From assembly GCA_002404515.1 (NCBI GenBank), contig DHJV01000108.1, forward strand, positions 16,884 to 32,342: a DNA stretch of 15,459 bases. Direction: 5' to 3'. Positions 1-6,593 of the stretch are shown here, one piece after another (positions within the stretch are counted from its first letter, which is position 1; every line of letters begins with the position of its first letter). Position numbers and translations under genes: made by a program. The DNA is from Lachnospiraceae bacterium UBA4711. Its GTDB lineage: Bacteria; Bacillota; Clostridia; Lachnospirales; Lachnospiraceae. The notes beneath the pieces were generated by a model. That model searched no databases, had not been told where the DNA came from, and saw only the letters and a list, made by a program, of their open reading frames with translations.

Positions 1-19
1 TCGAGCCCTACTCGGGGAG
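1..19 (+). tRNA. 3' end of a tRNA, probably tRNA-Asn (partial)
   Basis: The first 19 bases read as the 3' end of a tRNA cut by the window edge. They comprise most of a T-loop (TCGAGC), the 3' half of the T-stem (CCTAC, 7-11), a seven-base acceptor 3' strand (TCGGGGA, 12-18) and discriminator G19. The implied acceptor 5' strand starts with T (TCCCCGA). A T at position 1 with discriminator G is typical of bacterial tRNA-Asn, and a GTAGG/CCTAC T-stem is common there. The anticodon is outside the window, so the amino acid is inferred. The tRNA-Cys starts five bases later. Confidence 0.55.
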
Positions 20-24
20 TTTAA

Positions 25-95
25 GGCGTGATAGCCAAGTGGTAAGGCAGAGGTCTGCAACACCTTCACCGCCGGTTCAAATCCGGCTCGCGCCT
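25..95 (+). tRNA. tRNA-Cys (anticodon GCA)
   Basis: This is a complete 71-nt cloverleaf. The acceptor stem pairs GGCGTGA (25-31) with TCGCGCC (88-94), with one G-U pair. The anticodon stem GAGGT/ACCTT encloses the loop CTGCAAC, which carries anticodon GCA at 57-59. The T-arm is GCCGG TTCAAAT CCGGC. The discriminator is T95, usual for tRNA-Cys, and CCA is not encoded. It sits directly behind another tRNA and in front of an intrinsic terminator, so it is probably the last gene of a tRNA transcript. Confidence 0.96.
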
Positions 96-100
96 CTCTT

Positions 101-136
101 AAATCCTTGATACAAGATGTATCAGGGATTTTTTCA
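101..136 (+). terminator. intrinsic terminator of the tRNA transcript
   Basis: A 13-bp stem (102-114 with 118-130, one G-U pair) with a three-base loop AGA is followed by a T-rich run. It lies 7 nt after tRNA-Cys and should end the tRNA transcript. Confidence 0.9.
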
Positions 137-162
137 TTTTTGTGAAATCTCTGTGAAAGCCA

Positions 163-190
163 TTGACGGAGTCAGCCCGCGTGTTAAAAT
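163..190 (+). promoter_or_regulatory. putative sigma-A promoter upstream of the zinc-ribbon gene
   Basis: A -35-like TTGACG (163-168), 16-bp spacer and -10-like TAAAAT (185-190) preceded by an extended TG (182-183) could drive the genes from 260 onward. A second candidate lies just downstream: TTGACA at 193-198 with AAGAAT at 215-220 (16-bp spacer). I cannot tell from sequence which is used. Confidence 0.45.
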
Positions 191-259
191 ACTTGACAAT
201 TCGAGAAAGTGAAGAAGAATAATGGATATCAGGATTGGATATAGTTATGGAGGATGCTT

Positions 260-655
260 ATGAGACAGAAATTGATGGATTTTATGCGCGGTAGAAATGG
301 AACAGATCAGCTATCCATGTGTATGATGTGGGCGGCTTGTTTCTTAGTTTTTATAGATGTGTTTGTAAGAAGTAATATACTCAGCACGATTGCATTTGTG
401 ACCTTTGCATTTGCATATTTCCGTGTGTTCTCCAGAAATATTGGAAAACGTCGGGAAGAGAATACATGGTTCTTGAATAAGACGTATAAACTACGCATGT
501 GGGGACGGAAAGAGAAAAGCCACATGACGATGCGCAAGACGCATCATATCTACCGTTGCCCGGAGTGTAAGCAGAAGATCCGTGTTCCACGCGGAAAAGG
601 AAAGATTGAGATACGGTGTCCAAAATGCAGCGCACGGTTTATAAAGAATAGTTAG
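260..655 (+). CDS. small membrane protein with C-terminal zinc ribbon
   Basis: This encodes 131 aa. Two hydrophobic segments (about residues 20-36 and 42-57) probably form a membrane hairpin. A basic linker and a C-terminal zinc-ribbon-like domain with CPEC (100-103) and CPKC (120-123) follow, so four cysteines could bind one zinc. I do not recognise a named family. I prefer ATG at 260 to ATG at 254 because GGAGG (249-253) lies 6 nt before 260 but directly abuts 254. The next gene starts 29 nt downstream and may be co-transcribed. Function unknown; a membrane-anchored metal- or nucleic-acid-binding role is only a guess from architecture. Confidence 0.8.
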   Translation: MRQKLMDFMRGRNGTDQLSMCMMWAACFLVFIDVFVRSNILSTIAFVTFAFAYFRVFSRNIGKRREENTWFLNKTYKLRMWGRKEKSHMTMRKTHHIYRCPECKQKIRVPRGKGKIEIRCPKCSARFIKNS

Positions 656-684
656 CAAGTGTAACAGGATTCGGAGGTAGGACG

Positions 685-1530
685 ATGTTTGGATATGTGA
701 CGGTGAACAAGCCGGAAATGAAAGTCAAAGATTACGAGCGGTATCGCATGTATTATTGTGGTGTCTGTCATGCACTCCGAAATACGGATGGTGCAATGGG
801 ACAGATGTCACTCACTTATGATTCGACGTTCGCCGCGGTTCTTCTGACCGCTTTATATGAACCGGATACGAAGATGAAGGAAGCAACATGCATGGTGCAT
901 CCGGTTGGAAAGAAAAAATATCTGGAGAATGAGATCATACAGTATATTGCGGATATGAATCTTATTCTGACCTATTACAAATGCCTCGATGACTGGGAGG
1001 ATGACCGGAAATTTACCAGACTTTGTTACAGCAGTTTTATACGGAAACGTGTGCGAAAGATCGGGCAGGTCTATCCGGAGAAGCTGGCGAAGATCCGGGA
1101 GTCTCTGCGGACATTATCTGCCTGTGAGAGAAAGAATGTGACGAATCTGGATTTGCTTGCCGGAACCTTTGGTGATATCATGGCAGAGATTCTTGCATAT
1201 AAGTCGACACGCGGGATTGACTGGTCGGAGGAGCTGCGGAGACTCGGTTACCAGCTTGGTAAATTTATCTATATTCTTGACGCATACGATGACGTGCAGG
1301 AGGATATCGAGAAGAACCGGTTCAATCCCTTAAAGGAGTTATACCATGAGCTGTCGAAAGAGCAGTTCGACAGTTACGTGAAGGAAATCCTCATGATGAT
1401 CGCCACCGATATGGCGAAAATCTATGAGTGTCTGCCAATTGTCGAAGAGACAGCCATCCTCCGCAACATTATCTATTCCGGAATCTGGGTAAGGTTCATG
1501 ACGAAACAAAATGACACAGAAAATAAGTAA
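685..1530 (+). CDS. DUF5685-like protein of unknown function
   Basis: This encodes a 281-aa mainly helical protein with no signal peptide or clear membrane span. The N-terminus has a YYCGVCHAL motif (C25 and C28), and further cysteines occur at 69, 100, 114, 147 and 249. The length and the N-terminal YxCGxCHAL motif resemble the DUF5685 family as I remember it. Two aspartate-rich helices stand out: D102, D103, D106, D107 (LDDWEDD) and D199, D202, D203, D207 followed by NRFNPL. Their spacing recalls the two metal-binding motifs of class I isoprenoid synthases such as phytoene synthase, but this is resemblance only. A ribosome binding site GGAGG lies at 673-677, before ATG 685. The next gene encodes a J-domain protein, which may be a functional partner. 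Confidence 0.75.
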   Translation: MFGYVTVNKPEMKVKDYERYRMYYCGVCHALRNTDGAMGQMSLTYDSTFAAVLLTALYEPDTKMKEATCMVHPVGKKKYLENEIIQYIADMNLILTYYKCLDDWEDDRKFTRLCYSSFIRKRVRKIGQVYPEKLAKIRESLRTLSACERKNVTNLDLLAGTFGDIMAEILAYKSTRGIDWSEELRRLGYQLGKFIYILDAYDDVQEDIEKNRFNPLKELYHELSKEQFDSYVKEILMMIATDMAKIYECLPIVEETAILRNIIYSGIWVRFMTKQNDTENK

Positions 1531-1741
1531 TTTGTGAAACATTTCATAGAAGTGGATAGAGTTTGCACATGAAACATAATTCTTAAGCAGACCGTTGAAG
1601 CACGCTGGTACTTAATGAATGGCAAACTTGTTTGTCATGAATTTAGTACCATTGCGTGATGAACCGAGCGGGAGCGCGTCTGCGTAGAATATGTTTCATG
1701 TGTAAACTGTACCACAGATGTATATATGTTTCACAGTTACT
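1526..1741. repeat. 216-bp near-full-length imperfect palindrome
   Basis: Nearly the whole gap between the DUF5685-like and J-domain genes is self-complementary. The outer ends pair AGTAA (1526-1530) with TTACT (1737-1741) and TGTGAAACAT (1533-1542) with ATGTTTCACA (1726-1735). A second arm, 1561-1592, pairs with 1678-1707 with two indels and two mismatches, one of them a G-U pair. A third arm pairs about 1609-1628 (starting GGTACT) with about 1634-1653 (ending AGTACC). Only short internal loops and a small GC-rich hairpin (about 1664-1677) interrupt it. The octamer TGAAACAT/ATGTTTCA occurs four times, twice per arm. It holds no credible ORF. It could be a MITE-like repeat, a long RNA hairpin or a processing site. 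Confidence 0.8.
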
Positions 1742-1760
1742 GATTGAGAAAGGAATTAGT

Positions 1761-2402
1761 ATGAAAGATCCTTATGAAGTTCTGGGGCTTCCACATGGCG
1801 CCTCGGAAGAAGAAGTGAAAAAAGCATATCGAAATCTGAGCCGGAAATACCACCCGGATGCCAATATCAACAATCCAAACGCGGCACAGGCAGAAGAAAA
1901 GTTCAAGGAAGTGCAGGCGGCATATAAGAGTATCATGGACGGAAATACGGGTTCCTCGTATGGCAGCAGCTATGGCGGGTTCGATGGATTTGGCGGGTTT
2001 GGTTCGGATGCATTCCGTCGTGCCAGAAATGAAGGTGGCGGTATGAGTCAGGATGAATCCCACCTTGCCGCGGCGCAGAATTTCATCATGAACCGGATGT
2101 TTACAGAGGCACTTCGTACGCTGGAGGATATAGATGACCGGACAGGCAGATGGTATTATCTAAGTGCGGTTGCAAACTTAGGAGCAGGGAATCAGGCAAC
2201 AGCGATGGAACATATCGACCGTGCGATCTCGATGGAACCGAACAACATGGAATACAAACAGATGAAGCAGCGGATGCAGGGCGGCAGCAACTGGTATGTG
2301 CAGCGAGGCACGGGATATGGAATGCCAGATGTGCGTTCCGATAACTGGTGCATGGATATGTGCCTGTTAAATGTGCTCTGTAATTGCTGCACGCCGTGTT
2401 GA
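1761..2402 (+). CDS. J-domain protein with TPR-like region and Cys-rich tail
   Basis: This encodes a 213-aa Hsp40-type co-chaperone. Residues 1-60 form a J domain (DPYEVLGL start, HPD at 31-33) that should stimulate the ATPase of DnaK. A Gly/Ser/Phe-rich linker covers about 62-95, and helical TPR-like repeats cover about 100-172. The C-terminal 17 residues hold six cysteines (C197, C201, C207, C209, C210, C213), which may bind metal or be lipid- or redox-modified. The canonical DnaJ zinc-finger and substrate domains are absent, so it is not housekeeping DnaJ. ATG 1761 is chosen because GAGAAAGGA (1745-1753) lies upstream and the J domain starts there; an in-frame ATG at 1656 would run through the palindrome. 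maf follows after 24 nt. Confidence 0.92.
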   Translation: MKDPYEVLGLPHGASEEEVKKAYRNLSRKYHPDANINNPNAAQAEEKFKEVQAAYKSIMDGNTGSSYGSSYGGFDGFGGFGSDAFRRARNEGGGMSQDESHLAAAQNFIMNRMFTEALRTLEDIDDRTGRWYYLSAVANLGAGNQATAMEHIDRAISMEPNNMEYKQMKQRMQGGSNWYVQRGTGYGMPDVRSDNWCMDMCLLNVLCNCCTPC

Positions 2403-2426
2403 TAATGAAGTTTAAGGGGAGAAACA

Positions 2427-3119
2427 ATGGAGAAAATCATTTTAGCATCACAGTCGCCACGCAGACAGGAGATCCTGTCGCTGGGTGGATATGAATATGA
2501 GGTGTGCGTATCTTCCGCAGAGGAGCAGATTCCACCGGAAGAATTGGAGAATCTGACACCGCAGGAACTGGTCGAAAAACTGGCGCGTGTGAAAGCAGAA
2601 GATGTGTACCGCAGAAGCTGCAGTAAGTCTGCGGTGGACGCCGAAAATTTTATGGAATCATCGGCGGAGAATACCAGACAGGCAGCCGGAGATCCGGTGG
2701 AAGAAATCACGGTGATCGGTGCCGATACTGTCGTTGCTGTCGATGGATGTGTGCTAGGAAAACCAAAGACAGAGGATGAGGCAGAACAAATGCTTTCGCG
2801 GTTGTCCGGGCGGACACATGACGTATTTACTGGTGTGTGTATCCTGTGGACAAATCCGGATACGCCTGCGGAGATACAGGGAAATACCTTCCACTGTCAC
2901 ACGAAGGTGACATTTTATCCGATGACGGAGGAAGAAATCGACAACTACGTCGCTACGGGCGACTGCATGGATAAGGCAGGTGCCTATGGGATTCAGAGTG
3001 GAGCCGCGAAGTATATCCAGGGTATTGAAGGGGATTATCTGAACGTGGTTGGACTTCCTTTGTCAAAAATTTATCACGTTTTGCGCGAGAAATTAACAAA
3101 TCTCACAATAAAAAAATGA
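2427..3119 (+). CDS. maf: Maf family nucleoside triphosphate pyrophosphatase
   Basis: This encodes a 230-aa Maf/YhdE-type enzyme that hydrolyses dTTP/UTP and modified nucleotides to monophosphates, and is often linked to septum formation. Family motifs are present: SQSPRR (8-13), GADTVV (98-103, with the likely catalytic aspartate D100), GKPKTEDEA (111-119), LSGRTHDVFTGV (126-137) and MDKAGAYGIQ (181-190). The last motif matches the YhdE/B. subtilis Maf subgroup rather than YceF. It is longer than the usual ~190 aa, mainly because of an insertion of about 27 residues between helix KAEDVYRR and GADTVV (about 63-92). AAGGGGAG (2414-2421) serves as ribosome binding site. It probably shares a transcript with the J-domain gene. 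Confidence 0.95.
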   Translation: MEKIILASQSPRRQEILSLGGYEYEVCVSSAEEQIPPEELENLTPQELVEKLARVKAEDVYRRSCSKSAVDAENFMESSAENTRQAAGDPVEEITVIGADTVVAVDGCVLGKPKTEDEAEQMLSRLSGRTHDVFTGVCILWTNPDTPAEIQGNTFHCHTKVTFYPMTEEEIDNYVATGDCMDKAGAYGIQSGAAKYIQGIEGDYLNVVGLPLSKIYHVLREKLTNLTIKK

Positions 3120-3166
3120 ATGAAAATGAATGAAAATAAACGGGAATAAAGAAAATAGACGAAAAC
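3117..3166 (+). repeat. degenerate 10-bp tandem repeat after maf
   Basis: Starting in the maf stop codon, two exact copies of TGAATGAAAA (3117-3136) are followed by three decayed ten-base units (3137-3166), all rich in A. Ten bases is about one helical turn, so the phased A-runs may bend the DNA. It lies about 50 bp upstream of the promoter of the candidate RNA gene. Apart from this repeat and a small inverted repeat AATAGAC/GTCTATT (3154-3160, 3201-3207), I see nothing in 3120-3210. Confidence 0.5.
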
Positions 3167-3213
3167 ATGGTTATTATGACTAAAAACGAAATTAAAATTT
3201 GTCTATTCTGCCG

Positions 3214-3241
3214 TTGAAAAAATATTTAAAAGTGCTACACT
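3214..3241 (+). promoter_or_regulatory. promoter of candidate small RNA gene
   Basis: TTGAAA (3214-3219), a 16-bp spacer and TACACT (3236-3241) with an extended-10 TG (3233-3234) predict transcription from about 3248. No ribosome binding site and ORF of convincing quality follow, but a structured stretch with a terminator does. Confidence 0.6.
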
Positions 3242-3247
3242 AATACA

Positions 3248-3487
3248 TGTAGCAACAAGTTGGGTTGTTGCTTGATTTTCGCAAAACAACGTCGTAGCTT
3301 CGTACAGGGGGAAGGGATACGGAGTGTGATGTTGCAATATACACGTGAGCATCAGAGCTCGAAGTTATGTGAAGGTCTTGTTACGTGTAGCAGTGGTATT
3401 TCCTTATGTGACAAAAGAGAGGGTGTTACATAAGGGAATATCATCCAAGGTGGTTACGAAAAGAGGTTGCCTGGCAGCCTCTTTTTT
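3248..3487 (+). ncRNA. candidate structured non-coding RNA, about 240 nt
   Basis: The stretch has its own promoter and ends in a strong intrinsic terminator, with a new promoter right after it, so it looks like an independent RNA gene. Visible elements in order are a hairpin AGCAACAA/TTGTTGCT (3251-3258 with 3265-3272), an alternative partner for that 3' strand in GCAAAACAAC (3282-3291), a small hairpin CGTA/TACG (3301-3304 with 3317-3320), a domain closed by TACACGT/ACGTGTA (3340-3346 with 3383-3389) enclosing a GAGC/GCTC hairpin, and a 21-bp stem (3393-3413 with 3424-3444) that needs four G-U pairs. G-U pairs in an otherwise perfect stem argue for function as RNA. I do not recognise it as 6S, SRP, tmRNA, RNase P or a known riboswitch. 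An overlapping 84-codon ORF (3345-3599) is not credible. Confidence 0.6.
3459..3487 (+). terminator. intrinsic terminator of the candidate RNA
   Basis: The stem AAGAGGTTGC/GCAGCCTCTT (3461-3470 with 3474-3483, one G-U pair) has a three-base loop and runs into T residues 3482-3487. Part of its loop (CCTGG, 3470-3474) could instead pair with CCAAGG (3445-3450), so an alternative fold exists. Confidence 0.88.
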
Positions 3488-3488
3488 C

Positions 3489-3517
3489 TTGCAGAGAAAA
3501 GCATGGACGGGTATAAT
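3489..3517 (+). promoter_or_regulatory. sigma-A promoter for the AAA+ / decarboxylase pair
   Basis: TTGCAG (3489-3494), a 17-bp spacer and a perfect TATAAT (3512-3517) lie immediately after the RNA terminator. Transcription from about 3524 would leave a short leader before ATG 3562, with AGGA at 3551-3554 as ribosome binding site. Confidence 0.75.
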
Positions 3518-3561
3518 AAAATTATGTATGGCAAAATTTAGAGGGAAAGCAGGACATAAAT

Positions 3562-5217
3562 ATGTTGGGATTTCACACGGTAAAAGTAAAAGAGAATAGC
3601 CGGCGGATGTTTGATCTGTGTATGCGGCGTGCACAGAGTATTGGGCGTGCAGATTATGTCCGTACAGGCGGACGTATGGATCTGGCGCACACCTTCCGTA
3701 CAGATATGCTGCATTTTCTGATTTATCTGGCATATTCTGATGGAACAATCAATAAGGAAGAAATCAAATATATCAATCTGTTGTTCGGAACTCAGTTTGA
3801 TGAGAAGATGATCCGGGATTATGCGGATCGGTGGGGACTGCGTTCGGAGAGTATCCGCGATCATGCACCGCGGTCGTTAAATTCATTTGTACGCTCAAAT
3901 ATTGGCGGAGAAACCGGAGAGATCTCCGATAATTATTATGATCTGGTGCAGCTGTATGTTACGACCTTCAACTATATTGGAAATGATCTGATCGCATGTA
4001 ACGAGGAAGTGGCAAATTCAGAAGTGCAGGCACTTTCCTCGTATATTGAGCTGATCACACAGGAGATTGACCGCGTGCGCGGCGATATGCAGGAGTATAA
4101 ACCGACAATCGCATTTAAGCCGGGAAGCAAGGTGAAGCAGGAAGAGACACCGGATTATTCGTACTGGTCCGATACGCTGGAGACAAGACGGACGAAGATC
4201 TCCGCACCGGAGCATCCGGCAGATGATGTACCAACAGTGAGAGAAGACAGGGATAATCGCGGGAAGACAGATGAATCGGAGAATGTCCAGACATCTGATA
4301 CGGTAGAAGCGGGACAGACATTCCGCATGCGGGAGGAGCAGCCAGCCGTACAGACATTGCAGGACCAGAAGGAACGCAAGAAAGAGTTTAACACAGAGAT
4401 CGATATACAGACGCTGCTTAAACAGCTGAATGACCTGACCGGTATGCAGAGTGTGAAGACCGAGATCAATAACATGATCAACCTTCTGAAGATCTGCAAG
4501 ATTCGTCAGGAAAATGGATTGCAGACACCGCCGGTTACGAATCATATGGTGTTCCTTGGCAATCCCGGAACCGGTAAGACAACCGTGGCGAGAATTCTTG
4601 CGAAGATTTATCATGGACTTGGCGTGCTCTCCAAAGGACATCTGGTGGAGGTAGACCGGTCGGGTTTAGTTGCCGGATATATGGGACAGACGAGTGAGAA
4701 GGTTACAGAAGTGATTGAGAAAGCCAAGGGCGGCATTTTATTTATTGATGAGGCGTATGCCCTTGCAAATGGGCAGCAGGGTGATTTCGGACAGGAGGCA
4801 ATCGACATCCTGAACAAAGCGATGGAAGATAACCGGGATGATCTGATCGTCATTGCAGCCGGATATCATGATGAGATGCAGGATTTCTTAGATGCGAATC
4901 CGGGACTTCGTTCGCGATTTAACCGGACAATCGAATTTCCGAATTACGATGCAGCAGAGCTGTTGGAGATTATGACCAACCGGGCAAAATCACTCGATTA
5001 TACATTGACGGACGACGCGGTGCAATATGTACAGGATACATTTACAAAGATACTTGCATGCCCGCCGGAGAATTTCGGTAATGCGCGTTCGGTGCGTAAT
5101 TATCTGGATCGTGTGATCCATAATCAGGCAAACCGTCTGATTGCGGAAAATAATTTTAAAGAGGAAGATCTGACGAAGCTTACGCTTGCGGATGTACAGT
5201 CAGAGACATTGGAATAG
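3562..5217 (+). CDS. AAA+ ATPase (CbbX/SpoVK type) with N-terminal TerB-like domain
   Basis: This encodes 551 aa. Residues about 40-170 are helical and carry a TerB-like signature (YLAYSDGTINKEE, 55-67), a fold often predicted to bind metal. Residues about 185-275 are a charged, low-complexity linker. The C-terminal part is a single AAA+ module of the CbxX/CfqX (CbbX, SpoVK) type: Walker A GNPGTGKTT (333-341), pore-loop-like AGYMGQT (371-377), Walker B ILFIDEA (392-398), sensor-1 region IVIAAGY (429-435) and arginine finger in LRSRFN (449-454). Such proteins act as ring-shaped remodelling ATPases. The partner here is unknown. The stop codon is one base before the decarboxylase start, implying translational coupling. 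No signal peptide or membrane span is seen. Confidence 0.9.
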   Translation: MLGFHTVKVKENSRRMFDLCMRRAQSIGRADYVRTGGRMDLAHTFRTDMLHFLIYLAYSDGTINKEEIKYINLLFGTQFDEKMIRDYADRWGLRSESIRDHAPRSLNSFVRSNIGGETGEISDNYYDLVQLYVTTFNYIGNDLIACNEEVANSEVQALSSYIELITQEIDRVRGDMQEYKPTIAFKPGSKVKQEETPDYSYWSDTLETRRTKISAPEHPADDVPTVREDRDNRGKTDESENVQTSDTVEAGQTFRMREEQPAVQTLQDQKERKKEFNTEIDIQTLLKQLNDLTGMQSVKTEINNMINLLKICKIRQENGLQTPPVTNHMVFLGNPGTGKTTVARILAKIYHGLGVLSKGHLVEVDRSGLVAGYMGQTSEKVTEVIEKAKGGILFIDEAYALANGQQGDFGQEAIDILNKAMEDNRDDLIVIAAGYHDEMQDFLDANPGLRSRFNRTIEFPNYDAAELLEIMTNRAKSLDYTLTDDAVQYVQDTFTKILACPPENFGNARSVRNYLDRVIHNQANRLIAENNFKEEDLTKLTLADVQSETLE

Positions 5218-5218
5218 T

Positions 5219-6556
5219 ATGCATAAACAGTGGATCAAGGATGGGTTAAGTGAATATCTGGGCGATGCGCATGCGATATGGCATATGCCGGGGCACAAGC
5301 GGAAAGCGTGCTATGGAGATTTTCAGGATGCGTTTCTCGCATGGGATGTCACCGAGGTGCCGGGGACGGATGATTTGTATCTGCCGGAAGGCTTTATCGG
5401 AGATTCACTTGCCATGCTGAAGGAGATTTATCAGACCTGTGGCACGTATTACGTGGTAAATGGTGCGACAGGAGGAATTTTTACGGCAATCGCGGCATGC
5501 ACGAAGCCGGGCGATGCAATCCTGATCGCAAAAAACTGTCACAAATCCGTTTACAATGCGGCAGCGATGCTGCAGCGGCAGACAATCTATGTGGAGCCGA
5601 CATGGAAGAAGGAGGCAGCAGATACCGCTGCATTTACCTCGTTTATAGATGGATATATTGATGCGGATGATGTTGAAGCACTCTGTGCGGCGCATCCGGA
5701 GATTGCGGCGGTTGTAGTGACGTCGCCGACGTATGAGGGCGTGATATCAGACATTGCACGGATTGCGCGTGTGGCACATGCACATCATGTCCGGGTGATC
5801 GTGGATGAAGCACATGGGGCGCATCTGCCATTTTTAAAACCGGAATATTCTGCAATCCGCATGGGCGCGGATGTTGTCGTACAAAGTCTGCACAAGACAC
5901 TTCCGGCGATGACGCAGACAGCGGTGCTCCATGTCTGTACGGAAGAACTGGTGAAGCCGGTGGAGCAGGCGTTGGAGATATTCTTAAGTTCTTCACCATC
6001 GTATATTTTCATGTTAAATATGGAAGCAGCAATCTGCTATATGGCAGATCATGGTTTCACGGAATATGAAATCTATTTGCAGAAATTCCGGGAGAATTGT
6101 GCGAAGCTTACGCAGATTTCATTGATAGAGAAAGAAGCGGTATGTGCGGCAGGTGCATATGGATATGATGAGACAAGGCTTGTATATTCTGCATCTGTGC
6201 CGGGACCGGAGCTGCTTGTGATGCTTGCGGACAAAGGGGATGTCGTCTGCGAGATGGCGGGCAGAAAGCATGTGGTACTGATCTCGACGGTGCGGGACAG
6301 TCAGGAAGATTTTGACCGGTTATACCGGGCACTGCAGATGTGCGATGCTGCTCTGATGAAAGAAGGGGAGCATGGGAAAAAGCGATGTGATGGACAGGCA
6401 GTATTACGAAAGCTGGTGGGAACGCGGGCGAAAACACCGATCTATGTATATCCACCCGGCAGCTATATTGTGAATACCGGGGAACTTATCACGGCAGACA
6501 CTGTGGAGAAGATTTACGCATATCAGGCAGCGGGACTGCATATCCGGGGCATTTAG
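5219..6556 (+). CDS. Orn/Lys/Arg decarboxylase family PLP enzyme, short form
   Basis: This encodes 445 aa of the fold-type I PLP-dependent Orn/Lys/Arg decarboxylases, related to B. subtilis SpeA/YaaO. Motifs are HMPGHKR (22-28), NGATGG (81-86), VDEAHGAHLPF (195-205, with the cofactor-binding aspartate D196) and QSLHKTLPAMTQ (222-233, with the PLP Schiff-base lysine K226). The C-terminal substrate/closing motif IYVYPPGSY is at 408-416. It lacks the N-terminal wing domain of the large E. coli enzymes. The exact substrate (lysine, arginine or ornithine) cannot be decided; the product would be cadaverine, agmatine or putrescine. I start at ATG 5219, one base after the AAA+ stop, because family homology begins there. 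An in-frame ATG at 5186 would overlap the upstream gene by 32 nt. Confidence 0.92.
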   Translation: MHKQWIKDGLSEYLGDAHAIWHMPGHKRKACYGDFQDAFLAWDVTEVPGTDDLYLPEGFIGDSLAMLKEIYQTCGTYYVVNGATGGIFTAIAACTKPGDAILIAKNCHKSVYNAAAMLQRQTIYVEPTWKKEAADTAAFTSFIDGYIDADDVEALCAAHPEIAAVVVTSPTYEGVISDIARIARVAHAHHVRVIVDEAHGAHLPFLKPEYSAIRMGADVVVQSLHKTLPAMTQTAVLHVCTEELVKPVEQALEIFLSSSPSYIFMLNMEAAICYMADHGFTEYEIYLQKFRENCAKLTQISLIEKEAVCAAGAYGYDETRLVYSASVPGPELLVMLADKGDVVCEMAGRKHVVLISTVRDSQEDFDRLYRALQMCDAALMKEGEHGKKRCDGQAVLRKLVGTRAKTPIYVYPPGSYIVNTGELITADTVEKIYAYQAAGLHIRGI

Positions 6557-6593
6557 AAAACAGGGGGATGAATGATGAAACAGGAGAAACGAT

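Noticed and set aside
1656..1760. N-terminal extension of the J-domain protein from ATG 1656
   Set aside because: It runs through the palindrome, has no good ribosome binding site and adds residues unlike J proteins. ATG 1761 has both the site and the homology start.
3248..3487. Identification as 6S RNA, SRP RNA or tmRNA
   Set aside because: I could not find the closing end-to-end stem of 6S, the conserved SRP tetraloop region or a tmRNA acceptor and tag, so no known name is given.
3345..3599. 84-codon ORF in the gap before the AAA+ gene
   Set aside because: It lies over the structured RNA and its terminator, overlaps the AAA+ start and its product resembles nothing.
5186..5218. Upstream ATG 5186 for the decarboxylase
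   Set aside because: It would overlap the AAA+ gene by 32 nt and add 11 residues without homology; ATG 5219 gives the usual start.
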